Positions 34,575 through 42,709 of a stretch of 64,000 nucleotides of DNA are shown here, piece by piece. The notes under the pieces are model-generated. The model saw only the letters and a program-made list of their open reading frames with translations. It had not been told where the DNA came from and searched no databases. The DNA comes from Streptomyces mobaraensis (GTDB lineage: Bacteria > Actinomycetota > Actinomycetes > Streptomycetales > Streptomycetaceae), in contig NZ_CP083590.1 of assembly GCF_020099395.1 (NCBI RefSeq), positions 4,340,001 through 4,404,000 of the forward strand. Direction: 5' to 3'. The position numbers were made by a program, and so were the translations under genes. Each line of letters starts with the position of its first letter. Position 1 is the first letter of the stretch.

Positions 34575-36274
34575 TCGTCGTTCGGTTCCTTTCGTTCCGT
34601 CCACCACTCCCGGCCCCGCAGTCCCCACGCCGCGAACTCCTCCGCCGCCAGCTCGCGCAGCGACCGGGCGTCGCCGAAGTGGTCGGGGATCGCCGTCACG
34701 GTCACGGTCAGCCGGTCGCCGACGCGTACCGCGCACAACGACACGCGCAGGCCCGCCCGTTCGGGCACCAGACCGGGCACGTTCATCGTGCGCAGGGCCA
34801 CGCCGACGGCCGACTGACCCGCGAAGCGGCGTACGCCGTCCGGCAGCGTGCCGAAGTTGGACGCGACGACGTCGGTCGCCTGGGCGCCGGGCGTCTTGAG
34901 CCGGTCGGCGTACCGGCGCGGCAGCAGGTGCCACAGCGGCTCGGGCACCAGCGTGGCGCTGTGCTCCCCCGTCCCGTCCAGCGCGGCCTTGGTGCTCCGG
35001 CGCGTCGGCCCCAGGTCCGTCCGGCGGACCGGGCCCGCCGGTAGGGACAGAGGGACGACGACGAGGGCGTTGGCGCGCACGTCGGCGGTCGTACGCCGCA
35101 GGCTCACCGGGACGCCGACCCGGATCGCGGCCCGGTCGCCGAGCGGTACGCGGGCGCGGACGAGGTTGGCGGCGATCTCGACGAACAGGCTGTTCGCCGT
35201 GCCGCCGTGGGCCCGTGCCCGCTCGTCCCACTCCGCGGCGTCGAAGTCGAACACCGCGGTGGAGAAGAAGCGCGGCGCGGACGCCGGTGGTTTCGGTGCC
35301 GGCCGCAGGGCCGCCGCGAGCTCCGCGCGGGCCCGCCGGTCGGGGAGCGTCCGCGCCGTCCAGCCCGCCGTCGCGGCCACGGCACGCGCCACCTGCCGTA
35401 CGGCATCGGCGAGATCGCCGTCCGCCGCCCCGGCGAGCGGCCCCCGCCGGCCGGGCGGCGGACCGTCCTCCGTCAGGGCCGTGAAGATCCCCATCCCGTC
35501 GGCACGGAAGTGCGGCACGGTGAGTGACACCAGCGCCCCCCGGCCGTGCGGCGCCGACGCCAGCCGCCAGAGGGCCCCGGAGCCGGCCGGCAGGGGAGCG
35601 CGGACCTGCTCGTCGATCCACTCCCACGCCGTGTCGTCCGTCAGGCGCGCCGGGTACGGGCGCGGGGGCTCCGCGTTGTGCGCGGGCACCCACGCACGGC
35701 GCGCCGCCGGGACGCGGGCCGCGGCCGGGCGGCGGCTGAGCCGGCCCCGGTCGAGCCGCTCCCACTCCGCGCGCAGGGCGGCCGGCGGCACCGGCTCCGG
35801 AAGGCGCCACAGCACCTGCACGATCCGGGACGAGCCGAGGGCCCGCTCGGCGCGGTACAGCATCTCGTCGGTGGGGTTGAGCCGGGCGGACGGGGGAGGG
35901 GCGGTGGTGCGACGAGTGGGGCGGCGGGCGCCGCGACGGGTGGGATGGGCCGCCGGGGGAGCCTCTCTTCTCGCGTGGCCGCTCGCGTGGCCGTTCGTGT
36001 TCCCGTTCACGTTGCCGTTCGCTTGGCCGTCTCCGCTCACGTCAGCGTCTTCCGCCGTGTGAGCGTCTTCCGCCACGTGAGCGTCCTCGGCCACGTGAGC
36101 GTCTTCCGCCACGTGACGGTTCCCGGCCGCGCGAGCGTCGCCTGCCACGTGACCGTCCTCCGGCATACGGCTGTCCCCCGCCCTACGACCGTCCTCTGCC
36201 ACACGACCGTCCCCCGCCACGTGACCCTCTCCCGCCACACGACCGTCCCCCACCAAACGATCGCCTCCCCTCAC
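34556..36274 (-). CDS. WS/DGAT or condensation-like acyltransferase with repeat-rich N-terminus
   Basis: 572 aa from a GTG at 36274 that overlaps the oxidase stop (GTGA). Residues 1-132 are repetitive Gly/Asp/His/Ala (units such as HVAEDA and GDGRVA) and then Asn/Gly and Arg-rich. The catalytic fold starts near LNPTDEMLYRAERALG and has the acyltransferase motif His255-Phe-Arg-Ala-Asp259-Gly260 (VPHFRADG). The C-terminal half (IRVGVPVSLRRTTADVRANALVVVPLSLP, SNFGTLPDGV, LTVTVTAIPDHFGDARSLRELA) matches wax-ester synthase/DGAT-type proteins and NRPS condensation domains. It may acylate the hydrazine amine or acid. An internal start near residue 138 cannot be excluded. Confidence 0.83.
   Translation of the reverse strand: MRGGDRLVGDGRVAGEGHVAGDGRVAEDGRRAGDSRMPEDGHVAGDARAAGNRHVAEDAHVAEDAHVAEDAHTAEDADVSGDGQANGNVNGNTNGHASGHARREAPPAAHPTRRGARRPTRRTTAPPPSARLNPTDEMLYRAERALGSSRIVQVLWRLPEPVPPAALRAEWERLDRGRLSRRPAAARVPAARRAWVPAHNAEPPRPYPARLTDDTAWEWIDEQVRAPLPAGSGALWRLASAPHGRGALVSLTVPHFRADGMGIFTALTEDGPPPGRRGPLAGAADGDLADAVRQVARAVAATAGWTARTLPDRRARAELAAALRPAPKPPASAPRFFSTAVFDFDAAEWDERARAHGGTANSLFVEIAANLVRARVPLGDRAAIRVGVPVSLRRTTADVRANALVVVPLSLPAGPVRRTDLGPTRRSTKAALDGTGEHSATLVPEPLWHLLPRRYADRLKTPGAQATDVVASNFGTLPDGVRRFAGQSAVGVALRTMNVPGLVPERAGLRVSLCAVRVGDRLTVTVTAIPDHFGDARSLRELAAEEFAAWGLRGREWWTERKEPNDEWEYGT
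36035..36253. repeat. Imperfect tandem repeats in acyltransferase 5' coding region
   Basis: About eleven or twelve 18-bp-period units related to CACGTGAGCGTCTTCCGC (plus strand), translated on the minus strand as DxxVAEDxxVAGD-type repeats. The period is a multiple of three, so copy number can vary without frameshift. Confidence 0.75.
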
Positions 36275-37455
36275 GCGATCACCTCCCCGATCCGCTCCGC
36301 CGCGTACCGCCCGACCGCGGGCGCCTTCTTGAAGCCGCCGCCGTTCCAGCCGACGGCCGTGACCAGCCCCCGTGGGTCCGGCCAGACGGTCACCGCGCCC
36401 CCGCCCTCCGGCGCGAGCGCGTCGAAGGCGGTGACCCCGCCGACGACGTCCGCGTCGCCGAGCGCCGGGCAGCGGTACCGCGCGACCTCGCGGACGCGCT
36501 TCACCTCCGTGTCCGGTACGCCCTGGGTGATCAGCGGCGGTACGTCGCACTCCCGGGACGGCACCCCCGCCAGCACGGCGGAGCCGTCGTCCCAGCGGCG
36601 CAGCCAGCCGCCGGTCGTGGTGTCGAGGACGGCCGGCAGGACGCCCGGGACGGGGACGCGCGGTGCGAAGACGCAGAAGCTCACCGACCGGGTGCGCAGC
36701 GGGAGTTCGACGCCCGCCGTGCGGGCCAGGGCGGTGCTGCCGACCCCCGCGGCCAGCAGCACGGCCCCGGCCGCGACGAAGCCGTCGGTGGTCCGGACGC
36801 CGGTCACCCGGGAACGCGCGGTGACGATCTCCAGCGCCCGGGCGCGGAGCACGGTGACCGTGTCCGCGTCCCGGAGCATCGCCTCGGCCACGGCCCGCGC
36901 CGGCAGCCAGCCGGCGCGGGGTTCGTGGACGCCGACCATCCCCTCGGGCGGGGCCAGGCCGGGGAAGGCCGCGGCGATCTCCCGCGCGTCGAGGACCTCG
37001 ACCGGGAAACCGGCGGCCTGTACCCGTTCGGCGCCCGCCGCGGCCCGCCCGGCGGCGTCCGCGGCGAACAGGGTGAGACTGCCGTGCTCCCGGACGGCCG
37101 GCCAGCGGCCGTGGCCGCCGCGCCGCAGGTAGCGTCCGAGCCCCTCCGCCGCCCAGTCCCGGGCGGCGGAGGAACCGGAGCCGGAGGAATCGGCGCCGGA
37201 GGAACCGGAGCCGGAGGAAACGGAGACGGAATCGGAGTCCGAGTCCGAGTCCGAGTCGGCGAAGGACGGGTCGAGCGCCCGGACCAGCCCGCCGGACGCC
37301 CCGGTGACGCCGCCCGCCACGCCGCGGTCGTCGATGACGATCACGGAGTGGCCGCGGGCGGCGAGGCGTTCGGCGGTGGCGAGGCCGATGACGCCGGCGC
37401 CGACCACGGCGACGTCGGCGGTCCTGGCACCGGCGGTGGTGACGGTGGTCGTCAC
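36271..37455 (-). CDS. FAD-dependent DAO-family oxidase (Spb39-like role in hydrazine release)
   Basis: 394 aa from a GTG at 37455 that overlaps the N-hydroxylase stop (GTGA). The N-terminus holds the dinucleotide fold (VAVVGAGVIGLATAERLAAR … SVIVIDD) and GGVTGASGGLVRA; the C-terminus has DALAPEGGGAVTVWPDPRGLV and GWNGGGFKKAPAVGR, typical of the glycine/D-amino-acid oxidase family. In known hydrazine clusters such an enzyme cleaves the lysine-hydrazine adduct to the free hydrazino acid. Residues 67-97 are an inserted Asp-Ser then Gly-Ser run (DNA 37165-37257) just after a conserved block, which looks like repeat expansion in a surface loop. Confidence 0.87.
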   Translation of the reverse strand: MTTTVTTAGARTADVAVVGAGVIGLATAERLAARGHSVIVIDDRGVAGGVTGASGGLVRALDPSFADSDSDSDSDSVSVSSGSGSSGADSSGSGSSAARDWAAEGLGRYLRRGGHGRWPAVREHGSLTLFAADAAGRAAAGAERVQAAGFPVEVLDAREIAAAFPGLAPPEGMVGVHEPRAGWLPARAVAEAMLRDADTVTVLRARALEIVTARSRVTGVRTTDGFVAAGAVLLAAGVGSTALARTAGVELPLRTRSVSFCVFAPRVPVPGVLPAVLDTTTGGWLRRWDDGSAVLAGVPSRECDVPPLITQGVPDTEVKRVREVARYRCPALGDADVVGGVTAFDALAPEGGGAVTVWPDPRGLVTAVGWNGGGFKKAPAVGRYAAERIGEVIA

Positions 37456-38876
37456 CGGAGGGCCTCGTCCGGTACGAGGCGGTCCGTCACGAGGCCGTCC
37501 GTCACGGGGCCGTCCGTTCCAAGGCCGCCCGTTCCGAGGCGGTCCGTCACGAGGTGGTCCGGAACAAGAGCGTCCGGCTCCAGCATCAGCGACTCCACGA
37601 TGTCCGTGGACCGGGCGGACAGCACCGCCAGCGCGCCCGCGTCGCCCATGCCGTGGCTCGCCTCGCACAGCCCGTTGAGGTACAGGCGCAGCGGGCGCGA
37701 GCCGTAGGAGTGCCGTGAGGAGCTCCGTGCGACCGGGACCGAGTAGTCGCGGGCCACGGCGGGGATGCCCTCCTCGGTCAGCGCGAGCCGGTCGGCCACG
37801 TCCGCCAGCAGCGGGTGGTAGGGCTCGTCGTCGGGTCCGAGGCCGAAGTCCCGGAAGCCCGTGGCGAGGACGACGACGTCGGCGTCGTAGACGCCGCGCG
37901 TGTCGGTGTTGACGTCGCGGACGACGAGCCGGTGCACGCCGCCGTCCCCGTGCGGGGCCACCTCGGACACCTCGGAGAACGGCATCAGCCGCAGCCGGTC
38001 GGAGCCCTTCAGCTCGTACTCGTGCTGGACGGTCGCCAGCCGGTCGATGACGTCCTGGTCGCACGCCGCGTAGTTGATCGACCGCAGCTCCGCGCGGATC
38101 CGCCGCTTGGTCTCGGCGGGGAGCGGATAGAAGTAGTCGATGAACTCCGGCAGGAAGACGCGGCGGCTGTACGGGCTGGTGTCCTTCAACCGGAAGCCGA
38201 TGCCCCGCTGGACGGACACCACCTGCGCGACGTCGTCCCGGCCGAGCAGGTCGAGGACGATCTCGATGGCGCTCTGGCTGCCGCCGACGACCGCGACCCG
38301 CAGGGCCCGCCCGCGCAGCCGGCGCAGCGAACTCAGGTAGCGGGTGGCGTGGAAGACCGTCGGCCCCAGGCGGCGGCGGAACACCGGGGGGATGCGCGGT
38401 GAGCGGCCGGTGCCGATGACGACCGTCTCGCCCAGGTACTGCCGGCCGTCGTCGGTCTCCAGCCGGAACACCTCGCCGTCCGCGGTGTCCGCGACGGTCA
38501 GCCGGGTCGCCGACCGCCCGTAGTCGACCGCGTCGCGGAAGGAGTCGGCGACCCAGCGCAGGTAGCCGGCGTACTCGCGGCGCAGCGGGAACTTGGCGTT
38601 CAGGTGCAGGTAGTCCGTCAACCGCCCCTGCGAGGCGAGGTAGTTGACGAAGGTGTAGGCGCTACCGGTGTTGCGCGGCATGGTCAGGTCGCGGAACGGA
38701 TTGTTCTGGATGTCCGCGCCGTCGATGAGCTGCTCGTCCTGCCACTGGAAGTCCGCGGCCCGCTCGACGAACCGGGACCGGCCGGTGTAGCCGAGTTCCT
38801 CCATGGTCACGGCGAGGGACAGGTTGGCCGGGCCGAAACCGATGCCCAGCACCGAATGGATCTCGTGCTCCGTCAT
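37452..38876 (-). CDS. L-lysine/L-ornithine N-hydroxylase (SidA/IucD/PvdA family), Spb38-like
   Basis: 474 aa. A class B flavin N-monooxygenase using NADPH and O2 to hydroxylate an omega-amine. It has the FAD motif GIGFGPANLSLA (residues 11-22), the substrate-site stretch QWQDEQLIDGADIQNNPFRDL, the NADPH motif VAVVGGSQSAIEIV and the late ATGFRDFG motif. Context (MetRS-like and cupin genes) points to lysine and formation of N6-hydroxylysine; siderophore use is less likely because no NIS or NRPS gene is present. The last about 40 residues are repeats of VTDGLVTDRL/LGTDGP type, an unusual tail made by a repetitive gene end. Confidence 0.9.
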   Translation of the reverse strand: MTEHEIHSVLGIGFGPANLSLAVTMEELGYTGRSRFVERAADFQWQDEQLIDGADIQNNPFRDLTMPRNTGSAYTFVNYLASQGRLTDYLHLNAKFPLRREYAGYLRWVADSFRDAVDYGRSATRLTVADTADGEVFRLETDDGRQYLGETVVIGTGRSPRIPPVFRRRLGPTVFHATRYLSSLRRLRGRALRVAVVGGSQSAIEIVLDLLGRDDVAQVVSVQRGIGFRLKDTSPYSRRVFLPEFIDYFYPLPAETKRRIRAELRSINYAACDQDVIDRLATVQHEYELKGSDRLRLMPFSEVSEVAPHGDGGVHRLVVRDVNTDTRGVYDADVVVLATGFRDFGLGPDDEPYHPLLADVADRLALTEEGIPAVARDYSVPVARSSSRHSYGSRPLRLYLNGLCEASHGMGDAGALAVLSARSTDIVESLMLEPDALVPDHLVTDRLGTGGLGTDGPVTDGLVTDRLVPDEALR

Positions 38877-38954
38877 GGCTCGTACCTTCTGATCAGGTCG
38901 TACGTAACGCGCCGGCGAGGCGCCGGGCGGAGAGGGGAGTGCGGCGGGCGCGGC

Positions 38955-39317
38955 TCACGCCGTGACCGTTTCGAGGATCTTGTTGCTCTCGTCCACGTGC
39001 ACGACGCGCGGCTTGTGCTCGGCCACCTCTTCGTCGGTGAGCTGGCCGTAGGCGATGATGATCACCTTGTCGGCGGGCTGCACCAGGCGGGCGGCGGCGC
39101 CGTTGACGATGACCTCGTTGGCGCCCGGGGCGCCAAGGATCGTGTACGTCTCGAAGCGCGCGCCGTTGTTGATGTTGACGACGTGGACGAGCTCGTGGAC
39201 GCCGATGTCGGCGGCGTCGAGCAGCTCCGGCGAGATGGTGATGGAGCCGACGTAGTTGAGGTTGCTGTCGGTGATGGTGGCGCGGTGGATCTTCGAACGC
39301 ATGAAGGTGCGCAGCAT
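38955..39317 (-). CDS. panD: Aspartate 1-decarboxylase, embedded in the hydrazine operon
   Basis: 120 aa. A pyruvoyl enzyme that converts L-aspartate to beta-alanine. The self-cleavage site Gly24-Ser25 is intact (NYVGSITIS), as are KIHRAT (Lys9), NNGARFETY and NGAAARLVQPADKVIIIAYG. Start ATG has AAGGAG upstream. PanD normally feeds pantothenate synthesis next to panC; here it is alone between the MetRS-like and N-hydroxylase genes on the same strand. A dedicated supply of beta-alanine for the pathway, as N-N coupling partner in place of glycine, is the obvious hypothesis. A misplaced housekeeping copy is the alternative. Confidence 0.95.
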   Translation of the reverse strand: MLRTFMRSKIHRATITDSNLNYVGSITISPELLDAADIGVHELVHVVNINNGARFETYTILGAPGANEVIVNGAAARLVQPADKVIIIAYGQLTDEEVAEHKPRVVHVDESNKILETVTA

Positions 39318-39422
39318 GATGTCTTTCTCCTTGGTGAGTGAGGTGCGTGAGGTGAGAGAGATGAGCGAGACGGTGAAGTCAGGCGCTTCTTAAGGAGGTT
39401 GCGCGAAAGGCGATCCGGGCCG

Positions 39423-40982
39423 TCACACGGACAGCGCGCGGAACTCCCCGGCCGGCGGCTCGGCGGCGTCCCGCAGCAGCGGGGTGCCGGTGGCGTCGGC
39501 GCCGAACGCCGTGGCCACGGCCCCGGCGAGGTCGGGGGTGACCGGCCAGGCGAGCGTGCGCAGCGTCCACAGGAACAGCAGGGCGCCGGAGACGTCGCTC
39601 GCGTCGTCGGCCCGGACCTGCCCGGCCCGCAGGGCGAGGACCTCCAGGTGGAGGGCGAGCGCCTCGGCGGCCTTGCGGATACTGAAGGTCTCCAGGGTGT
39701 ACGCGGCCTCGAACCGCCGCCGCGACGCCTCGATGGCGGCGGCCCACCAGGCGGACGGCGGGGCGTCGACGCGCCGGCCGGCCAGCTTCTCGCCGAGCGT
39801 CCGCGCGATGGTGGCGAGCGGGGTGTCGAAGCGGGCGCTGAGCGTGCCCTCGGCCACCTGCTCGGTGAACTCGGACTGCTGGAGCTCCGGGCTGGTCAGC
39901 GCGAGGACGAAGCGCGCGCGGTCCCGGCCGGCCTTCTCCAGGTACTCGCCCGCCCACAGCACGTCGCCCTTGCTGGTGGAGAACTTGCGGCCCTCCAGCA
40001 GGTAGTACTGGTTGGTGAGCGTGCGGGTGACGGGGAGCTCGACGGGCAGCCCGTGACGAACCGCCAGCAGCTTCAGCGCGACGTAGACGAAGGCGTTGTA
40101 GAAGCCGTTGTCGATCCCGATGAACTGGACGAACTCGTCGCAGCCGGCCCGGCGGCGCTCGCGGACGCGCTGCGGCCAGTAGAGGTGGCCGACGTAGATC
40201 TCCGGCCAGGCGTTGATCGCCTGCGGGGGCGCGTCGGGCCCGTCCCAGTCGACCTGGATGCCCCACGTGGAGGGGTACGTGATGGGGATGTACGGCAGCC
40301 GTCCGGCGAGCGTCAGGTCGACGACCTTCCGGAGGTCGGGCCGGAGCGGGACGTCGGAGACCTGGTACCAGTGGGTCAGGAGGGAGCGGTAGCGCTCCAG
40401 GTCGAGGACCCAGATGGAGACCGGGCGGGTCGGCAGCGCGGTCTCGGTGTCGCTCGCCAGCAGGGCGCCCGGCAGGTTGTACAGGCCGCAGGCCTCGCAG
40501 ACGCCCGCCCGGGCGTGGGCCAGGCAGGTCGGGCAGCGGCCGGTGACGAACGCCTCGGCGCGGTACTCGTCCGCCTCGGCGTCGTACGGGAGGTGCACCT
40601 CGCGCCGGTCGAAGGCGCCGTGCTTCCACAGGTGGGTGAAGAAGTCCCGGACGAACGCGGTGTACTGCTCGTCGGGCCGTTCGTAGAGGTCGACCTCGAC
40701 GCCCGCGAGTTCCAGGGAGCGGCGGGTGCTGTCCAGGGCCTGCCGGATCAGCTCTTCCGGGGTCACGCCCACCCGTTGGGCGGTGGTGACCACGTAGGTC
40801 TGGTTGTCGTCGGTGCTGCACGCGTACACCACGTCGTTGCCCAGGATCTTCTGGGACCGTGCGCAGACGTCGCTGCCGAGCACCGGGCCGGCGAGGTGGC
40901 CGAGGTGTAAGTCCCCGTTGGGCGTGGGCGGGGAGAAGCTGACGTTGACGCGGCGCACGGCGCTGTCCGTTCGCTCAGCCAC
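39423..40982 (-). CDS. Methionyl-tRNA synthetase-like protein, catalytic half of split hydrazine synthetase
   Basis: 519 aa from a GTG at 40982, overlapping the cupin stop by 8 bp. Class I synthetase motifs: HIGH-type His26-Leu-Gly-His29 (NGDLHLGHL), a zinc knuckle (Cys150, 153, 162, 165) and KMSKS-type KFSTS (333-337), with helical-bundle sequence to the end. True MetRS is an essential single-copy enzyme elsewhere. In Spb40/RHS1 the MetRS-like domain activates an amino acid and esterifies it with N6-hydroxylysine, while a fused cupin domain performs the N-N rearrangement. Here the cupin is the adjacent upstream gene, in the same order as in the fused enzymes. Amino-acid specificity cannot be read from sequence. 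Confidence 0.9.
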   Translation of the reverse strand: MAERTDSAVRRVNVSFSPPTPNGDLHLGHLAGPVLGSDVCARSQKILGNDVVYACSTDDNQTYVVTTAQRVGVTPEELIRQALDSTRRSLELAGVEVDLYERPDEQYTAFVRDFFTHLWKHGAFDRREVHLPYDAEADEYRAEAFVTGRCPTCLAHARAGVCEACGLYNLPGALLASDTETALPTRPVSIWVLDLERYRSLLTHWYQVSDVPLRPDLRKVVDLTLAGRLPYIPITYPSTWGIQVDWDGPDAPPQAINAWPEIYVGHLYWPQRVRERRRAGCDEFVQFIGIDNGFYNAFVYVALKLLAVRHGLPVELPVTRTLTNQYYLLEGRKFSTSKGDVLWAGEYLEKAGRDRARFVLALTSPELQQSEFTEQVAEGTLSARFDTPLATIARTLGEKLAGRRVDAPPSAWWAAAIEASRRRFEAAYTLETFSIRKAAEALALHLEVLALRAGQVRADDASDVSGALLFLWTLRTLAWPVTPDLAGAVATAFGADATGTPLLRDAAEPPAGEFRALSV

Positions 40983-41373
40983 GGGCCGGCTCCTGGGTCT
41001 GTGTCTGGGCCTGGGCCTGCGGTTCGGTGGTGGGCTGCGCGGTGGGCTGCGGCCAGTAGATGCTGACGAAGGTCAGCAGGGTGTCGTCACTGGTGTTGGT
41101 GACGACGTGGTCGTTGCCGTTGGGGATGTAGATGACGTCCCCCACGGTCACGTCCCGCTGCTCGTCGCCCACCCGGACCGTGCCGGAGCCGCCCGTGAAG
41201 ATGAACGTCTCGTCCGTGGCGTGCTGGTGCTTGGTGCTCGACTCGTGCGGGTGGACACTGCACAGGGTGCTGTTCCACGGCGGCACGACGACGCCGTCCC
41301 ACGGGTAGAGCTGGCGGACGTCGATGTTGTTCTTGCGCACATAGCCGTCCTCGGCCGTGGTGCGTACATACAT
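40975..41373 (-). CDS. Zinc-cupin protein, N-N bond-forming half of split hydrazine synthetase
   Basis: 132 aa from the ATG at 41373. A single cupin domain with both motifs complete: motif 1 ligands His49, His51, Glu55 (KHQHATDE) and motif 2 GDVIYIPNGNDHVVTN with His89. The N-terminus (VRKNNIDVRQLYPWDGVVVPPWNSTLCSV) resembles the cupin part of Spb40-type enzymes. The last about 25 residues are a Gln/Thr/Pro tail that may be a relic of the linker to the MetRS-like domain. It should bind zinc and rearrange the hydroxylysine ester into the N-N product. First gene of the operon. Confidence 0.87.
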   Translation of the reverse strand: MYVRTTAEDGYVRKNNIDVRQLYPWDGVVVPPWNSTLCSVHPHESSTKHQHATDETFIFTGGSGTVRVGDEQRDVTVGDVIYIPNGNDHVVTNTSDDTLLTFVSIYWPQPTAQPTTEPQAQAQTQTQEPARG

Positions 41374-42412
41374 GGTGGGGAATCCTTTTCCTGGTGGCCG
41401 GCCGCGCGGGCGTGCGCGGCCGGTGAGGGCGCGCCGGAATTCCGGGGATGCCGTTCCGGACGTCACGGGTAAACGGGCGTCGGAAAGCGCCGGGGAAGCC
41501 TCGGGAGGCTCCGGTGGAATCCTCGGGAAACTCTGGATGGCGCGGAGTGGGTAAGCCGCGGATAAACTCCGCGGTATATCCGGGAAAGAGGTGTGGGTGG
41601 GGGAGTCGCTGTCGAGGCGGCCGGAGGCCGTCGAGCGGAGAACCGGCGGCGGGCAGCGGAAAGCGCACTTCGCCGGAGCCGGTGAAAGGTGAGATGGGGG
41701 TGGGGTGGGATGGGGTGGGAGTGAGGTGGCGTCCTCGTGGTTCACGGTGCCGCGCGATGCACGCTGATGCGCGTTGGCGGTCTCCCGGATGCCGGGATGC
41801 CCTGGGGAACAGGGCGGTCGCCCGCCCTTCGGGCGGCGCTCGTGACCGCCGCGGTCGCGTTGCTGCTCGTCACCGTGCCGCGCTCGTCTCCGCGCTACGG
41901 CTCGTCGTCGCGGCCGCTCGCTGTCGCGTCGCTATCGCGCGCCGGACGCCTGAATGGGGCAGGACGGGCGGCGGCAAGCCGTCGGCCCTGCCGGCCGAGG
42001 TCGCGTCGTGTCAGGCCTCAATCATCAATCCCCCCGTAGCTGGCGCGGTTCCCGGCGGTCCGGCGGGAAAGCCGGGGTGCCGTCACCGCGTCCGTCCGCG
42101 TGTGAACTTCTGTCCTGAGGACGACGCCAATCCTCCATGAAGGCGCTTGAAGGGTCAACCCTGAACCGGCGTTAACGGCGGCCTCTTTGGAATTCGCCGG
42201 CGTCACCTGCGGGAATGGGTGACGGAATTATGTATTCCGGTATCCGGTGTGTAAGGAAACTATGTAAACGTGGTCCGTGCCACACGGGGCGAGGGTGTAC
42301 GAATATCGGCCACTGTAATGTCCGGCCGCGGTAACGCCCGGGCACCGTGACGCGCGGCCGCCGTAATGCCCTTCCGCGGTGACGCCCTCGCGCGGGTGGA
42401 CGGCCCCGGAAA
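41374..42412. other. Intergenic region upstream of the hydrazine operon
   Basis: About 1 kb without a supported gene. It should hold the operon promoter (minus strand). 41556-41574 is a dyad, CCGCGGA-TAAAC-TCCGCGG, 183 bp before the cupin start and a candidate operator. 41380-41550 has repeated CTCGGGA/CCGGGGAA words. 42170-42330 is clearly less GC-rich than its surroundings (ATTATGTATTCCGGTATCC, GTGTAAGGAAACTATGTAAA), suggesting promoter or acquired DNA. Confidence 0.55.
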
Positions 42413-42444
42413 CTCCTGTGCCCGCCGGGTGGCGGGCACAGGAG
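42413..42444 (-). terminator. Terminator hairpin downstream of the MFS gene
   Basis: Perfect 14-bp stem CTCCTGTGCCCGCC / GGCGGGCACAGGAG with loop GGGT, about 265 bp past the MFS stop. Between them, 42600-42706 is an 18-bp-period degenerate repeat around ATCGGCGGGCTC. Confidence 0.72.
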
Positions 42445-42709
42445 CCGGGGGTCGGAAGGCCGGGACGGCGAGGCGGGGGCGACGGGGGTTCGCGGTTCCC
42501 GCCCGGCGCCGTCCCGGCCGGCTGGAGGGGGTGGGTCCGGATCCGCGGGGGGTGGATCAGGCTGAATCTGATCGCATTGGACTGGATCGGACCGAGTTTG
42601 ATCGGTGCGCTTAATCGGCGGGCTCGATCGGCGCGCCCCATCGGTGGGCTCAATCAGCGGGCTCGGTCGGCGAGTTCGGCCGACGGGTCGCCCGGCGGGT
42701 TCGACCGGC

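Larger units (their letters stand above)
33723..41373 (-). other. Putative hydrazine (N-N bond) biosynthetic operon
   Basis: Seven genes on one strand: cupin, MetRS-like, panD, N-hydroxylase, FAD oxidase, acyltransferase, VOC. Most junctions overlap by 4-19 bp. Cupin + MetRS-like + N-hydroxylase + DAO oxidase is the published set that joins N6-hydroxylysine to an amino acid through nitrogen and then releases a hydrazino acid (Spb38-40; RHS1-type hydrazine synthetases). PanD, the acyltransferase and VOC are additions. No PKS or NRPS is near, so the product may be a small acylated hydrazino acid. Confidence 0.75.

Noticed and set aside
37452..38876. Siderophore locus centred on the N-hydroxylase
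   Set aside because: No NIS synthetase, NRPS, acyl-CoA N-hydroxyamine acyltransferase of the IucB type or iron transport genes are nearby; cupin and MetRS-like partners fit hydrazine formation better.
39423..40982. Housekeeping methionyl-tRNA synthetase
   Set aside because: It is coupled to a cupin and an N-hydroxylase operon and has a divergent KFSTS motif; more consistent with a biosynthetic paralogue.
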